A stretch of 64,000 bases of DNA from Theocolax elegans (taxonomy: Eukaryota > Arthropoda > Insecta > Hymenoptera > Cerocephalidae), in assembly GCA_026168455.1 (NCBI GenBank), contig CM047431.1, forward strand, positions 12,698,183 through 12,762,182. The letters are read 5' to 3'. The position numbers and the translations under genes were made by a program. The notes beneath the pieces are model-generated. The model was not told the DNA's origin and searched no databases. It was given only the letters and a program-made list of their open reading frames with translations. Each line of letters starts with the position of its first letter. Position 1 is the stretch's first letter. Shown in pieces: positions 34,257-45,428 of the stretch.

Positions 34257-35345
34257 ATGCCGCAGAATAAACCATGGAGTAGCTCAAAAAAATTTGAATC
34301 CAATTGTCAATTATATACAGCGTCTCCACAATCTGAAGCAGTTCACTTGATAATGAAGGTAAACATTTATTTTCCACGCACGATTATCATTTTACTTTTG
34401 ATATATTGCTAAATAATTAAAATATATTTTACAGCAGTTAATAATGCAATGCAACAGTCGTTTCAAATGGGAGATAACATGAAAAACGATACAAAGGACT
34501 GTCTGAAAAGATTGAGTGCGTCGATTATATTAAAATTGTGTTAGATCTATATTTGATGATGCTTATTGAATTTATTAAATTAGTAAATTATTTCCATAGC
34601 TCAATGATAGAAGATTCGTCGTCGTAGAAAAATCTATTGGGTACGTGATGTATACATTTTTATGATGTTATTATTGATAATAGTCTTAATAATAATTTTA
34701 AATAATAAATTCATGGTTTATAAATTTACAGATTTATGAAGAATGTACTGGAGGCGATGGGAAAATATTACAAGGTAAATATATTTATTTAATAAAAATA
34801 ATTTAAAAAATAATATTGTAAATCTTTTTATTCTATTTATATTTTTAGTTCGTTGGACACAAGAATGACAAAATTAGAGGAAATTGCGAGGTATGGCAAG
34901 TTCTTAAAACTCATTGGTATTTAAAAAAATACAATTGTCACTGATCGCTAACATTGTTGAAAAAGCTCGATACATGGAATGCTGAAAAATTTTGACAAAA
35001 ACACCAAATTCCAAGAGCAGAACGCGTCCACAATTCTTACCTTTCAAATCAACCGCTGACCTGCTAGCATTTGACCAAGTTCTGATGAGGAGTACGACGA
35101 TGTGGTAAACATAAAACTTTTATAACTAATTTTACCTTTATATCTAAATTTCTAATAAAAAAATTAATTTTAGATCAATTACCTTTCATATCTGGGAGAA
35201 CAGAATTCAACAGATGCAACTTCCAAATATATTAAAATTGTTTCGTTTTTAATGAAGATCTCTTCCGAAACATGTCTCGGAATGGCTCAAAGTCTAATGA
35301 AGTAATAGCGCTGAAAAACACTCGTTTTGCCAAAGCATTGTGAAG
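34257..35345 (+). pseudogene. DUF4806-like gene, damaged tandem copy 1
   Basis: This is the same exon series as 36018-37105, at an offset of about 1759 bp. Numerous single-base losses and gains, mostly in runs of the same base (for example in the first exon near 34350, and near 34497, 34606 and 34955-35040), destroy the frame. The pattern looks either like a relaxed duplicate or like uncorrected long-read sequence of the same locus. Confidence 0.6.
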
Positions 35346-35587
35346 GTACAAGCACACTTTTATTTTATTAATGTATCTATTTATTTAATTGTCTCTCGGG
35401 CATCGTACAAGGTTACTTTCTATTTAGATTAATATTTATTCTTTATAATATTTATAATAATACGTTATATACAATTGTCTAAATAAGTTGGTTTTCTTAT
35501 TAAATTATCGATTTAAATAAAAAAATTACAAACAAATTTTTTTTTGTATAATAAATAGAATGTGGTAGTGAATATTACTATAAAAAT

Positions 35588-36017
35588 TCTACTGATTTCA
35601 GTCTATCGCCGTCCTAAAGGCCATGTGTTATCAGGCCTTTTCCAGCTACTTGGTGATTTTATACATTTATATCAGGATATAGTATTGGCGGGTGATTTGA
35701 ACTCTGATCTTTCAGTTGATAATTATTATTCATGTCATCTTCGAGGTTTGATTGCTGAGTTAAATCTATTTTTGATTCCTTTTGGACCTACTCATCATCG
35801 TGATTCATCCAGTACCTGGCTAGATGTAGTTATAGTTGATTCTAAAGACAAAGTCAAAGGATTTTACAAGTCCCAATCTCCTTTCATCAATTGCCATGAT
35901 TTTTTGGTAATGGATTTCATATTAGATCAACCAGTAAAGCCTTAATTTTCATTATCTTCACGTAAATTTACTAATTTTAATTCATCTGAATTCTCAGCAG
36001 CACTGAAACAAATAGTA
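35588..36017 (+). pseudogene. LINE ORF2 endonuclease fragment, copy 2
   Basis: Identical at protein level to the C-terminal part of copy 1 (from 'KILLISVYRRPKG' to 'QPVKP' and the linker 'SLSSRKFTNFNSSEFSAAL'). It starts inside the domain because the tandem duplication begins there. The LINE sequence passes directly into the ATG of the DUF4806 gene at 36018. Confidence 0.8.
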
Positions 36018-37105
36018 ATGCCGCAGAATAAACCATGGAGTAGCTCAAAAAAATTTGAATCCAATTGTCAATTATATACAGCGTCTCCACAATCTGAAGC
36101 AGTTCACTTTGATAATGAAGGTAAACATTTATTTTCCACGCACGATTATCATTTTACTTTTGATATATTGCTAAATAATTAAAATATATTTTACAGCAGT
36201 TAATAATGCAATGCAACAGTCGTTTCAAATGGTAGATAACATGAAAAACGATACAAAGGAACTGTCTGAAAAGATTGAGTGCGTCGATTATATTAAAATT
36301 GTGTTATATCTATATTTTGATGATGCTTATTGAATTTATTAAATTATTAAATTATTTCCATAGCTCAATGGATAGAAGATTCGTCGTCGTAGAAAAATCT
36401 ATTGGGTACGTGATGTATACATTTTTATGATGTTATTATTGATAATATTCTTAATAATAATTTTAAATAATAAATTCATGTTTATAAATTTACAGATTTA
36501 TGAAGAATGTACTGGAGGCGATGGAAAATATTACAAGGTAAATATATTTTATTTAATAAAAATAATTTAAAAATAAATATTGTAAATCTTTTTATTCTAT
36601 TTATATTTTTAGTTCGTTGGACACAAGAATGACAAAATTAGAGGAAATTGCGAGGTATGGCAAGTTCTTAAAACTCATTGGTATTTAAAAAAATACAATT
36701 GTCACTGATCGCTAACTTGTTGAAAAGCTCGATACATGGAATGCTGAAAAATTTGACAAAACACCAAATTCCAAGAGCCAGAACGCGTCCACAATTCTTA
36801 CCTTTCAAATCAACCGCTGACCTGCTAGCATTTGACCAAGTTTCTGATGAGGAGTACGACGATGTGGTAAACATAAAACTTTTATAACTAATTTTACCTT
36901 TATATCTAAATTTCTAATAAAAAAATTAATTTTAGATCAATTACCTTTCATATCTGGGAGAACAGAATTCAACAGATGCAACTTCCAAATATATTAAAAA
37001 TTGTTTCGTTTTTAATGAAGATCTCTTCCGAAACATGTCTCGGAATGGCTCAAAGTCTAATGAAGTAATAGCGCTGAAAAACACTCGTTTTGCCAAAGCA
37101 TTGTG
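36018..37105 (+). CDS. DUF4806-domain protein, multi-exon (copy 2)
   Basis: Seven putative exons with consistent phase: 36018-36120, 36197-36278, 36364-36405, 36496-36537, 36613-36654, about 36728-36866 and 36936-37105 (TGA). All have GT donors and AG acceptors; the acceptor of exon 6 is weak. The protein starts MPQNKPWSSSKKF. A coiled-coil middle follows ('MVDNMKNDTKELSEKI', 'SLDTRMTKLEEIAR'). It ends in a DUF4806-like domain: 'FLPFKSTADLLAFDQVSDEE' then 'YLSYLGEQNSTDATSKYIK' and 'EVIALKNTRFAKAL'. DUF4806 proteins of unknown function are abundant in insect genomes, often in repeats. The domain call is from motif order. The gene abuts a LINE fragment and has a damaged tandem copy upstream. 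Confidence 0.6.
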
Positions 37106-37568
37106 AAGGTACAAGCACACTTTTATTTTATTAATGTATCTATTTATTTAATTGTCTCTCGGGCATCGTACAAGGTTACTTTCTATTTAGATTAATATTT
37201 ATTCTTTATAATATATTTATAATAATACGTTATATACAATTGTCTAAATAAGTTGGTTTTCTTATTAAATTATCGATTTAAATAAAAAAATTACAAACAA
37301 ATTTTTTTTTGTATAATAAATAGAATGTGGTAGTGAATATTACTATAAAAAATTTATGTAAAATTTCGTTTTTCCATAAAAATTATTATCAATGACACTA
37401 CACAAACTTTTACCATTAAAGCAGTAATGTTTCATATCATATTTTTCTAAGATTAATATTTTCAATAAATTAGTTAAAATAAAAAATATTTTGAGAAAAA
37501 AATATTATCATAATCAGTTTTACAACTACCTATAGAATATTTTAAAAATCAAATTTATTATTTTACAG
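37106..37568. other. AT-rich spacer or intron
   Basis: It contains the end of the tandem duplication (about 37340) and an AT-rich stretch ending in an acceptor-like TATTTTACAG just before 37569. It could be the last intron of the DUF4806 gene. Confidence 0.45.
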
Positions 37569-37957
37569 ATGCATTACCATTAAATAAAGAGTCTTTGAAA
37601 AAGCCAACCGAGCTTGAATTTTCCTGGGCTATGCCTAAAGCACTAAAGAGCGCTAAGAAGTGTTTTCGACGCAAAAAAAATCACCGTACTGTGCCCATCC
37701 CACACAACATATTTGAGGAAAGACCTCAAATTAAGAGACAACGTCAGACTGAATTAATGTCGGAGCCGGTAAACAATGTCGACCTCGCACAAACTAGTGA
37801 AGATGATTTTAATGCGTCCAATGGTGATGATGATGATGAATGTTTAGAAGAACGATATGAAGATGACAACGGTTACAACGACTATACACATCACGAGGAA
37901 ATACATGATTCTCAAGCAACATTTTTCACTGATCTTTTGGAGGGTACCGATGAATAG
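37569..37957 (+). CDS. Acidic-tail exon, unrecognised
   Basis: An open frame follows an acceptor-like sequence. It begins with 'ALPLNKESLKKPTELEFSWA', has a basic middle (KKCFRRKKNHR) and ends in a strongly acidic tail (EDDFNASNGDDDDECLEERY) with a TAG at 37955-37957. It may be the terminal exon of the DUF4806 gene or an exon of a lost neighbour. The upstream exon ends in a stop in my reading, so the link is not proven. No domain recognised. Confidence 0.4.
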
Positions 37958-38431
37958 GGCATTTTCCAAAAATATTTATGCAAACTAATTTATTATTTAT
38001 TATTATTTAATTTTAACTTAAAATAATATTTCGTCGTACTCATTATTATATAATTATTATATTATGTACAACTTTTATTTTTCATATTTATTATATTATA
38101 TATATAAAAGTATCATTTATAAAAATAAATAATTATTATTAATTTCAAATTTATGTGTGTTAATTATTATTTAAAATATATAATAATAAATTATAGGTTA
38201 TGTGGATTTGCATGCACTACTAAAAATGCTCACAAAATGCCACCAAAAAATCAATAATAGCAATGCACAATGTTAGCAATTCAACAGCACGTGTGATGCA
38301 AGCGCCACAATTCTCGGCACGTGCCCAGCATTTGCCGTCAAAATGCGCCGTTAACTGGACGTCACGCGTGCTCCACGCATGCGCCCTCGTTGCGGTCATT
38401 TTGCCGAGGCAATGTTATCTGGGTGGGTATA
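37958..38431. other. Noncoding; GC-rich MITE-like end next to gypsy element
   Basis: AT-rich to about 38200, then GC-rich sequence with GGCACGTGCC and TTTTGCCGTCA-type words. It ends in TGTTATCTGGGT (38413-38424), 7 bp before the gypsy LTR. The inverted word ACCCAGATAACA lies at 45742-45753 beyond the other LTR, again followed by GCACGTGCC and TTTTGCCGTCATT. The gypsy element therefore sits between two convergent ends of the same GC-rich repeat family. Confidence 0.5.
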
Positions 38432-38717
38432 TGTGGGCAGGCGGCCCTAACGATTTAGTACCACAATGTAACGCCTGAGGGCGCACCTCCAGTTAAGCGA
38501 GTGAACTAGTAATATCGCAACATTCGCGATAGAGAGTCAGTCGCGTCTGAACCTTCGACGCATGAGTCCGCATATTGCGGACGAGAGCCACAATAAAGCA
38601 ACTACTAACGATAAATCTGTTGTAGATTATTACCTCGCACTCCATCCTCTCGACCTGGCAACGCGGACGTGTGGGGCCGCGTAAACGGTGTCTCATACAC
38701 ATACACCTATCCCCACA
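38432..38717 (+). repeat. 5' LTR of gypsy element
   Basis: 286 bp, TGTGGGCAGGCGGCCC ... CACCTATCCCCACA; near-identical to 45429-45714 (one clear difference at the CGCACTCCATCC/CGCACACCATCC site). It would contain the promoter and polyadenylation site; AATAAA-like words occur near 38592. Confidence 0.92.
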
Positions 38718-38790
38718 ACTGGTCACCCCGACGAAGAACCACCACAACTGGTGACCCAGACGAAGAACCATCACAACTGGTGACCTCGTC
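38718..38790 (+). promoter_or_regulatory. Primer-binding region, triplicated motif
   Basis: Directly after the LTR, ACTGGTCACCCCGACGAAG is followed by two further near copies (AACTGGTGACCCAGACGAAG and AACTGGTGACCTCG). The first TGG right after the LTR fits a tRNA primer site. The tandem triplication is unusual. I could not name the priming tRNA. Confidence 0.5.
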
Positions 38791-39606
38791 TTCTGATCAG
38801 CACAAGCGGCGTGGACACACCGAGCGGACGAGCCAGCGGCCGACACGAGATCGACCGGTACGCAGCGTGCCGACCGCCATTTAGTGAGTCCAACAGCGGC
38901 GAGATACTGCCTACGTCGCAGAAGCTGAGGAACGAGTACAGCCAGACTTTTGAGCATCGCTTCTTTCACAGACAGCGTCATGGAGGTATAATGCGAGCAA
39001 AAATTGCGAACCGGCCGATGACGAAAAATTGATCGACCGGTATAAAGGCAAGACCTCACGGTGCGTTATCATCAATATAACTGCACCAAGGTCAAAACCA
39101 TCGCCTTCGCGAGAATTTAATAAATTGAGGCGATGGTCATTAATTAGTAAAGAAATATAAATAAATAAATTCAGTCGAAGTTCAAGGACACCGGATAATT
39201 TCATCAAGAAAAATTACGCGATCCCATAATTTTTATTTAAGTAACTTTACGACGGTGTCACACAAACGTACGAATGAAAATAGTTGGTTCGATGCATAAA
39301 ATGATGCAAAATAAATTCGAGAAAAACGCAGAACGCGCAACAAATGCTCGCCGTGGTCATTCGTACGGGATTAGGAATTTTCGACATTGCGGCGCGAGTT
39401 GTTCGGCGTAGGCCGTAGCTTGTGCCATTCAGCTAAGGTCGCGACCTTGTTATTGTTTGGTAACTAGCAGGCAGCTTGCGCAGCAATGCGAAACAAGTAA
39501 ATAGCTAGAGTCAGGCGAAACAAGCGCGAAGGTACATGAGCAATAATTAGATTTACAACGAAGATTATGGTATCTGCGAATACCCGTAGGGCAATCCTGT
39601 AAGCTC

Positions 39607-40977
39607 ATGTACACAACGAAAAGACGTAGAAAAGAGTCAGGTTTTGTAGGAACATACGAGTGGCCACAGCCATTATTAGAGAAAGAAAGTAATTCATATC
39701 TTCGTAACGGCAAGCAATTTAGACCGGCGAAAATGGAAAACGCGATAAATTCGGGCGCAAATAATAATTCCACCGATATGGAAATAGAACCCGATAACCA
39801 AAATTTAGAAATCCTACGTAATGAAAACACTGAACTCCGAAACAAAGTCGAGAAATTAACGCGCTTAGTTGAACAACAACTTTACGCAAGGCCAAACAAT
39901 AACATAGCTAGTCAAGTACCAAACATTAGTTTACCGGATAATCGAGACGGATTAGGCCTACCAAATGTAAACACGAGACAATCACAAGGACAGAACGACG
40001 AACGTTTATTTACTTTCGGACTAAATAGTATAGAATTTGCACGCGGTTCACAAGAAAACAATTTTCCAAGATTTAATACTATTTCACAAACTAATGCTCA
40101 CAGATCAAGGTCAATTAATATTAAATTTCAATCGTTTTGGCGGCATGAGCCAGTAGCATGGTTTTCCATGCTAGAATCGCAGTTCGAGGACAATAACATC
40201 ATTTCTGACCAAGTTAAATATTTTAATTTATTAAAGAATTTAGGCGACGAAATATCTCGCGGAAACCTCGACATTCTGAAAGCTCTGCCGGCAGACAATA
40301 AATATCAAGCAGCTAAAATAGCGTTTTTACGGAAATACACGGAAACTCCGGAACAGAAATTGAATAGGTTTATAACATATGTTAAATTGAAAGATAGGAG
40401 ACCTTCCGCGTACTTCAATGAACTACTTGATGCCGCGAGGGATTTAATGCCGCGAAAATCCGTTATCAAATTATGGGCAAATAGAATTCAGACTAATATC
40501 GCGTTGCATATTCAAGACGAGTTGTCTAAGGGCGACGAAGTAAAGATTTTAGAAAAGGCCGATTCGATCTTCGATATTTTGCAAAGAGATTCTCAACGCG
40601 TGGATGCGACCAATGCTATATCTGATATCTCCGTATCAGAACCCGAGGTATCGGCCGTGCATGCAGGTAAAAACAACGCCAACCGCGAGAGTGTTAGAAA
40701 TCGGGAAAATGGCAATAAAAAGCCAAATCAGGGACGTCAGTTCCAGCGCGGACGCGGTAGATCGCGTAGCCAGCCGAATAATAACAACGGGAGAAAGGAT
40801 CGGAGTAAATCGCCGAAACGCAATTGGATATGCAAAGATCACTATCAATACGGTGAGAAATCTCGGTATTGCACAACTGGGTGCACGTACAATAAACGGG
40901 ACGTGAATAGAGAGAATAAGCATACGGGACAGACGGGCGAAAAAACCGTCGCAGCGATTACGAATTCGGAAAACTAG
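39607..40977 (+). CDS. gag: Gag polyprotein of gypsy element
   Basis: 456 codons, open. Residues about 65-95 form a leucine-rich coiled coil ('LEILRNENTELRNKVEKLTR'). Residues about 172-330 match the Gag core of insect gypsy elements ('FWRHEPVAWFSMLESQFE', then 'EQKLNRFITYVKLKDRRPSA'). The tail is basic and Arg/Gln/Asn-rich, with an atypical zinc-knuckle-like cluster near residues 407-428 (C-x2-H, then a Cys pair in 'YCTTGCTY'). Gag forms the cytoplasmic particle that packages the element RNA. The start could also be the ATG at 39733. Pol follows in another frame from about 40978. Intact, unlike pol. Confidence 0.85.
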   Translation: MYTTKRRRKESGFVGTYEWPQPLLEKESNSYLRNGKQFRPAKMENAINSGANNNSTDMEIEPDNQNLEILRNENTELRNKVEKLTRLVEQQLYARPNNNIASQVPNISLPDNRDGLGLPNVNTRQSQGQNDERLFTFGLNSIEFARGSQENNFPRFNTISQTNAHRSRSINIKFQSFWRHEPVAWFSMLESQFEDNNIISDQVKYFNLLKNLGDEISRGNLDILKALPADNKYQAAKIAFLRKYTETPEQKLNRFITYVKLKDRRPSAYFNELLDAARDLMPRKSVIKLWANRIQTNIALHIQDELSKGDEVKILEKADSIFDILQRDSQRVDATNAISDISVSEPEVSAVHAGKNNANRESVRNRENGNKKPNQGRQFQRGRGRSRSQPNNNNGRKDRSKSPKRNWICKDHYQYGEKSRYCTTGCTYNKRDVNRENKHTGQTGEKTVAAITNSEN

Positions 40978-41652
40978 TTGCTCCCGGCGTTGCGGAGGCA
41001 AAAACGCCGGGAAGCTCGTCAATTCGTTTCCATGTTACTGATAAAAATACGCGCGATGTATATTTAATAGATACGGGTGCTGAAATTTCGGTCGTACCAA
41101 GACCAGCGGGATGTAAGAGAAAGCCACTAGCACTTCAGTTGCACGCGGCAAAAAATACGCGAATAAAGACTTATGGTTTTACGAAGCGCACTGTAGACTT
41201 CGGTTTTAGAAAGGCAATCGATTGGCAATTTGTAATAGCCGACGTGCCTTACCCGATACTCGGGGGGTGACGCGATCGTACACCACTACCTGATTCCCTA
41301 CTTAAAGTTAGGCAGGCTGGTCAAAGGTGACACGGGGGAATACGTATGCGGTAATACGCGAAGCGCGAACGTATACGCAATCTCAATAGTGAGCCCCGAA
41401 CACAAATACGCGGAAATGTTAAATAAATTCCCGGAAATTATCGGCTTAGATAAACCTGTAAAGCTCGCAAAATGCGGAATAGTGCATCACATCGCGACTC
41501 AGGGCCCACCTATTTATCACAAGGCTAGACGGCTTAACGTAGAAAAAACAAGAGCTGCTAAAGCAGAAATAGAGAAACTGTGTAAAGCAGGTGTTTGTAG
41601 ACCGTCTGATAGCCCGTGGGGATTATCGATTATCGTAAACTCAACGCAATAA
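40978..41652 (+). pseudogene. pol: Pol N-terminal part: aspartic protease and start of RT
   Basis: The frame gives a retropepsin-like domain with the catalytic DTGA at 41070-41081 ('YLIDTGAEISVVP') and the flap-end 'YPILGG'. An in-frame TGA at 41268-41270 follows a run of six G (41262-41267); one G fewer would keep the frame open ('ILGGDAIVHH'). The frame then continues from 41269 through 'RRLNVEKTRAAKAEIEKL' to 'SDSPWG', the typical start of a gypsy reverse transcriptase, and stops at 41650-41652. About fifteen residues expected after 'SDSPW' are missing, apparently by a small deletion near 41620. So Pol is broken twice in this part. Confidence 0.8.
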
Positions 41653-42716
41653 CCATTCCGGATCGTTACCCCGTACCGGAGTTACATGACTTCCCGAATT
41701 TTTTAAATAACAAAACTATTTTTACATCGCTAGACCTATACAAGGCGTTCCACCAAATACCGATTGCGCCGGAGGATGTGAAAAAAACCGCAATTATAAC
41801 ACCCTCCGGGCTCTACGAGTATTTAGCTATGGGCTTCGGCTTCAGGAATGCGGGTCAAACATTCCAGCGATACATTAATAAAGTGTTGGGTGACTTGGAA
41901 TTTCTTTTCGTCTATTTAGACGACATCTTAATAGCTTCGCGGAATGAGAAAGAACACAAATACCATCTAAAAGTAGTAATGGAAAGGTTGAGAGACGCGA
42001 ATTTAAAATTAAATTTCGATAAGTGTTCGTTCGGAGTTAAAGAACTCGATTTTCTGGGATATAAGGTTAATAAATTCGGATTTAAACCTACCGACGCGAA
42101 AATAAAAAGCATCTCTGAGTTCCCGCGACCGCGCACAGTCAATGAATTGCAAAGGTTTTTAGGTATGGTGAACTTTTATAAGAAAAGTCTACCACGTGCC
42201 GCGGAACAACAGCGTCCGTTACATCGACACTTAAAAGGCTCTAAAAAGAAAGATAAACGAGTAATTGAATGGGACGAAGAAGATGTTAAAGCCTTCGATA
42301 GAATAAAAAAGAGTTTGATTGACGTCTCGTATTTGTCTTTTTCGAAGGAGAACGCGGAAACGCGCATAGTATCCGACGCGTCAGATGTAGCAATGGGAGC
42401 CGTGCTAGAGCAAAAAATAGACGGGAATTGGCGACCCTTAGCTTTTTTCTCAAGAAAATTTAATAACGCGCAAGCTAAGTACTCAACTTACGATCGCGAA
42501 TTAACAGCGATTTATGAAGCTATTAGATATTTTTACTATTTCGTTGAGGGCACGAGTTTTGTCATTCTAACTGACCATAAACCGTTAATTTACGCATTAA
42601 AACAAAATACAGATAAAGCTCTGGTCAGACGTGAGCGTCAGTTGGCATATATCAGCCAGTTTGACACGCGAATTGAGTATATTAAAGGCGACGATAATTC
42701 GGTGGCGGATAGTTAA
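41616..42716 (+). pseudogene. pol: Pol middle: reverse transcriptase and RNase H
   Basis: The domain resumes at 'IIDYRKLNAITIPDRYPVPE' and carries 'FTSLDLYKAFHQIP', 'FGFRNAGQTFQRYI' and the catalytic box 'FVYLDDILIAS'. The connection region 'LGMVNFYKKSLP' comes next. RNase H follows, with 'RIVSDASDVAMGAVL', 'YSTYDRELTAIYEA' and 'TDHKPLIYAL'. A TAA at 42714-42716 stands where the family has 'VADALSR', so a single-base nonsense change separates RNase H from integrase; the same frame continues open past it. Because the start of the RT domain is deleted, this copy should not encode an active enzyme. Confidence 0.85.
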
Positions 42717-44621
42717 TCACGCGTTGACGCGAGTACTGATCACACTCAAATCACAAAGAATGATGCTAATTCGTCCATCGATAAAAACGGTGCCGATAAA
42801 GAAACTCACGTAGACGCGTTTATGTTTCCGACCGTGTTTAGCCTCGAAAAATTGCGTGAAGAGCAAATAAAAGACGATGAGTTAAAGGAGATTCTTAATA
42901 ATCCAACACTCCCGTTGAAACTAAAGAAACTAACGTGGGGGAGTAACCATTTAGACTTCTACTGCGATACGTCAGGTGATTCGTTGCGTCCTTACGTTCC
43001 GAAATCCTTACGCGAAGAAATTATTAAATTATTTCACGATCCGGCACATCCGAGCGCCATAGCAACCGATAGGATGGTTAGGCAGCACTATATTTGGCCG
43101 GCGATTAGCAAAGATATTAAACGCTGGTGTAGAAACTGTATTTCGTGTCAACGTTCGAAAATCTCGAGGCATAATAAGTTTATGCCAGAGCGGTTTATCA
43201 CACCAGACGAAAGGTTTATGCACGTACATATAGACCTAGTAGGACCTTTACGCGCCTGCAATGGGTATAAATATATCCTCTCCATGATCGATAGATTCTC
43301 GAGATGGCCTGAGGCGATCCCCTTATACGAGACCTCGGCAGCAACAGTGGCGCGAGCGTTTTACGATAATTGGATAGCGCGGTATGGCGCACCAGCTAAT
43401 ATAACCTCTGACCAGGGCAAACAATTCGAGTCTAGGTTATTTAACGAATTATTGCAATTAACGGGCATCAAAAGAATTCGCACTACACCGTATCACCCAG
43501 CGTCTAACGGTATGGTAGAAAGATGGCACCGCGACCTCAAAGCGGCGATAATGTGCCACGCAGATAATGCAGATTGGGCAAGAGTACTTCCGACGGTATT
43601 ACTAGGCCTCAGAACGCGCGTTAGATTAGAAACGGACGCGTGTCCAGCAGATTTTGTATTCGGAAAATCTCTGCGCATTCCGGGAGAATTATGCGTCTTC
43701 GACGAATTCAAAGCCGAGAATAGCGCGTTTTTGAACGAATTCTGCGACTACATGCGAAGAGTTAGGGCCGTACCGGTAAAACACAAAAATAAATCGCGCC
43801 CATTCGTATATAAAGACTTGAAATCCTGCACACACGTTTTACAATTAACTAAACGTATTAAGCCAGCGTTAGAAAGACCGTACACGGGACCACATCGGGT
43901 AATTGATCGATCCGAAAACGGACGTACTTTTACGATCGAAAAAAATGGTCAAAACGTAGTAGTAGATGCCGAGCACTTAAAGCCAGCATATTTCATTCGC
44001 GCTGAGGTGACAGACAATGGAAAAAATAATCAAAATGACATTGACAATGGTAAAAACGATGTTAGCAATCAGAATAAACATATTGATGACGACGATGATA
44101 ATACCGTCAGAAATTTTGATAACCAAAGCGATACTGTCATTGGCAATAGCTCAAATATTGTAATTACCACAGCGCAAATTCACGCAGAAGCGGATAAAGA
44201 GAATAGTGTTGACGATCAATTAGCAGTTAACACGCAAAGGAAGGCCAACGACAGTACAGCTTATGACCATGATGTGAGAGCATCAGATAATATTTTAACG
44301 AACGGAGATAATTCCATTAATTTCGATATAAATAATGACTCACGCGAATCAGCGGATATCATGCGAAATAGAAATAAAAACGTAGTAAAAAATAAAATTG
44401 TAGTAGATAACGCGAAGACGAGTCAACCGCGAAATGTAGCTTTTGATTTGAACGAAAGAAACGCGGAACCGCTTGCAAATTTGCAACCTACTGGGATAAA
44501 AAAGAAAAAATTTATTCCTAGTATTCTAAAAAGAAACAGAAAGACTGAAAAAATAGACTGTATAGAGTCACGAGTATCTACCGTAAAAATAAGAAAGAAC
44601 GTTATGTTCAGACTGTTTTAG
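42717..44621 (+). pseudogene. pol: Pol C-terminal part: integrase with long acidic/Asn tail
   Basis: In frame with the RT part after the TAA; the first ATG is at 42822. Counting from there, the zinc-binding HHCC domain has H72, H76, C106 and C109. The catalytic triad is D138 (HIDLVGP), D197 (ITSDQGK) and E233 (NGMVERWH), giving DD35E spacing. A C-terminal DNA-binding module follows ('YTGPHRVIDRSENGRTFTIE' to 'AEHLKPAYF', residues about 360-395). The last 200 residues are Asn/Asp-rich with a basic end and match nothing I know. Integrase inserts the cDNA. The domain itself looks intact. Confidence 0.88.
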
Positions 44622-45428
44622 GAAAAAAACTATTAAAAGAAAAACTATGATCAATGCAAACAAGACTGACTATATCAATTGTATAGAATCTCGCGCATTC
44701 ACGAATACTGTAAAAAAGCGTTTAATTTAAAGACTGAAAAAACTGTGATATATAATTTGTAAGACTGAGTATAACAAGAATAGTATAACAATATAATTTC
44801 GATAGTAAAGATCTCAGTAACGAAAATGTTTACGAGAATCGGTATACCTCGCTATTTACATTGCGTAGGGTAAGCCCGTGCTTTGTTCAGTAGATACTTA
44901 GTTACGATAAGAGACAAACAATAGGTTAACATTTTGATTCATTTAGAATAGAAATAGACAGATTTAGCTGTGACACCGCACTCAAAAGAAGCGATTGTTA
45001 TTTAATTAACAATGTAAAGAAACTGTGAACTGCACAACTGCAGTAGTAGCATTAATCACGTAAAGATTTTTCACTGCGCACGATTATGTTTAGCATGGAG
45101 GAATAAGACCTTAAATAAAGTGTGCGTTTATACCGTAGCAAAATTGTTTAATCTGGATTTTCCTGAATTTGCGTTTGCACAGTTAAGAATATGCGATTGT
45201 TTAACTAGTTGTAAAGCGTTAATGAATGACGAATGTTTAGAACTATGTTAATTACTTTAGAATGTTTAAAACGGTTATTGTTGGTAAGTGTATGGTGATT
45301 AATGTATTAAGATTGTTAATTATTTTTGTAAAAAGAATAAATTACTCTTAGGGCCTTCTTTCACAAGAATTTCAGTCAAATTTCGACCTCGTTGCATTTC
45401 ATGCAGGTCGACATTTAGGGGGGAGCAC
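44622..45428 (+). other. 3' noncoding region of gypsy element
   Basis: There is no ORF above background and no env-like gene. It ends in the polypurine tract TTAGGGGGGAGCAC just before the 3' LTR. Confidence 0.7.

Noticed and set aside
36839..36850. Second hammerhead core (CTGATGAGGAG, also near 35087)
   Set aside because: No GAAA or stems at the right places; it is coding sequence of the DUF4806 gene.
38493..39059. 188-codon minus-strand ORF
   Set aside because: Antisense to the gypsy LTR and leader; part of it recurs at 45490-45774 because that is the other LTR.
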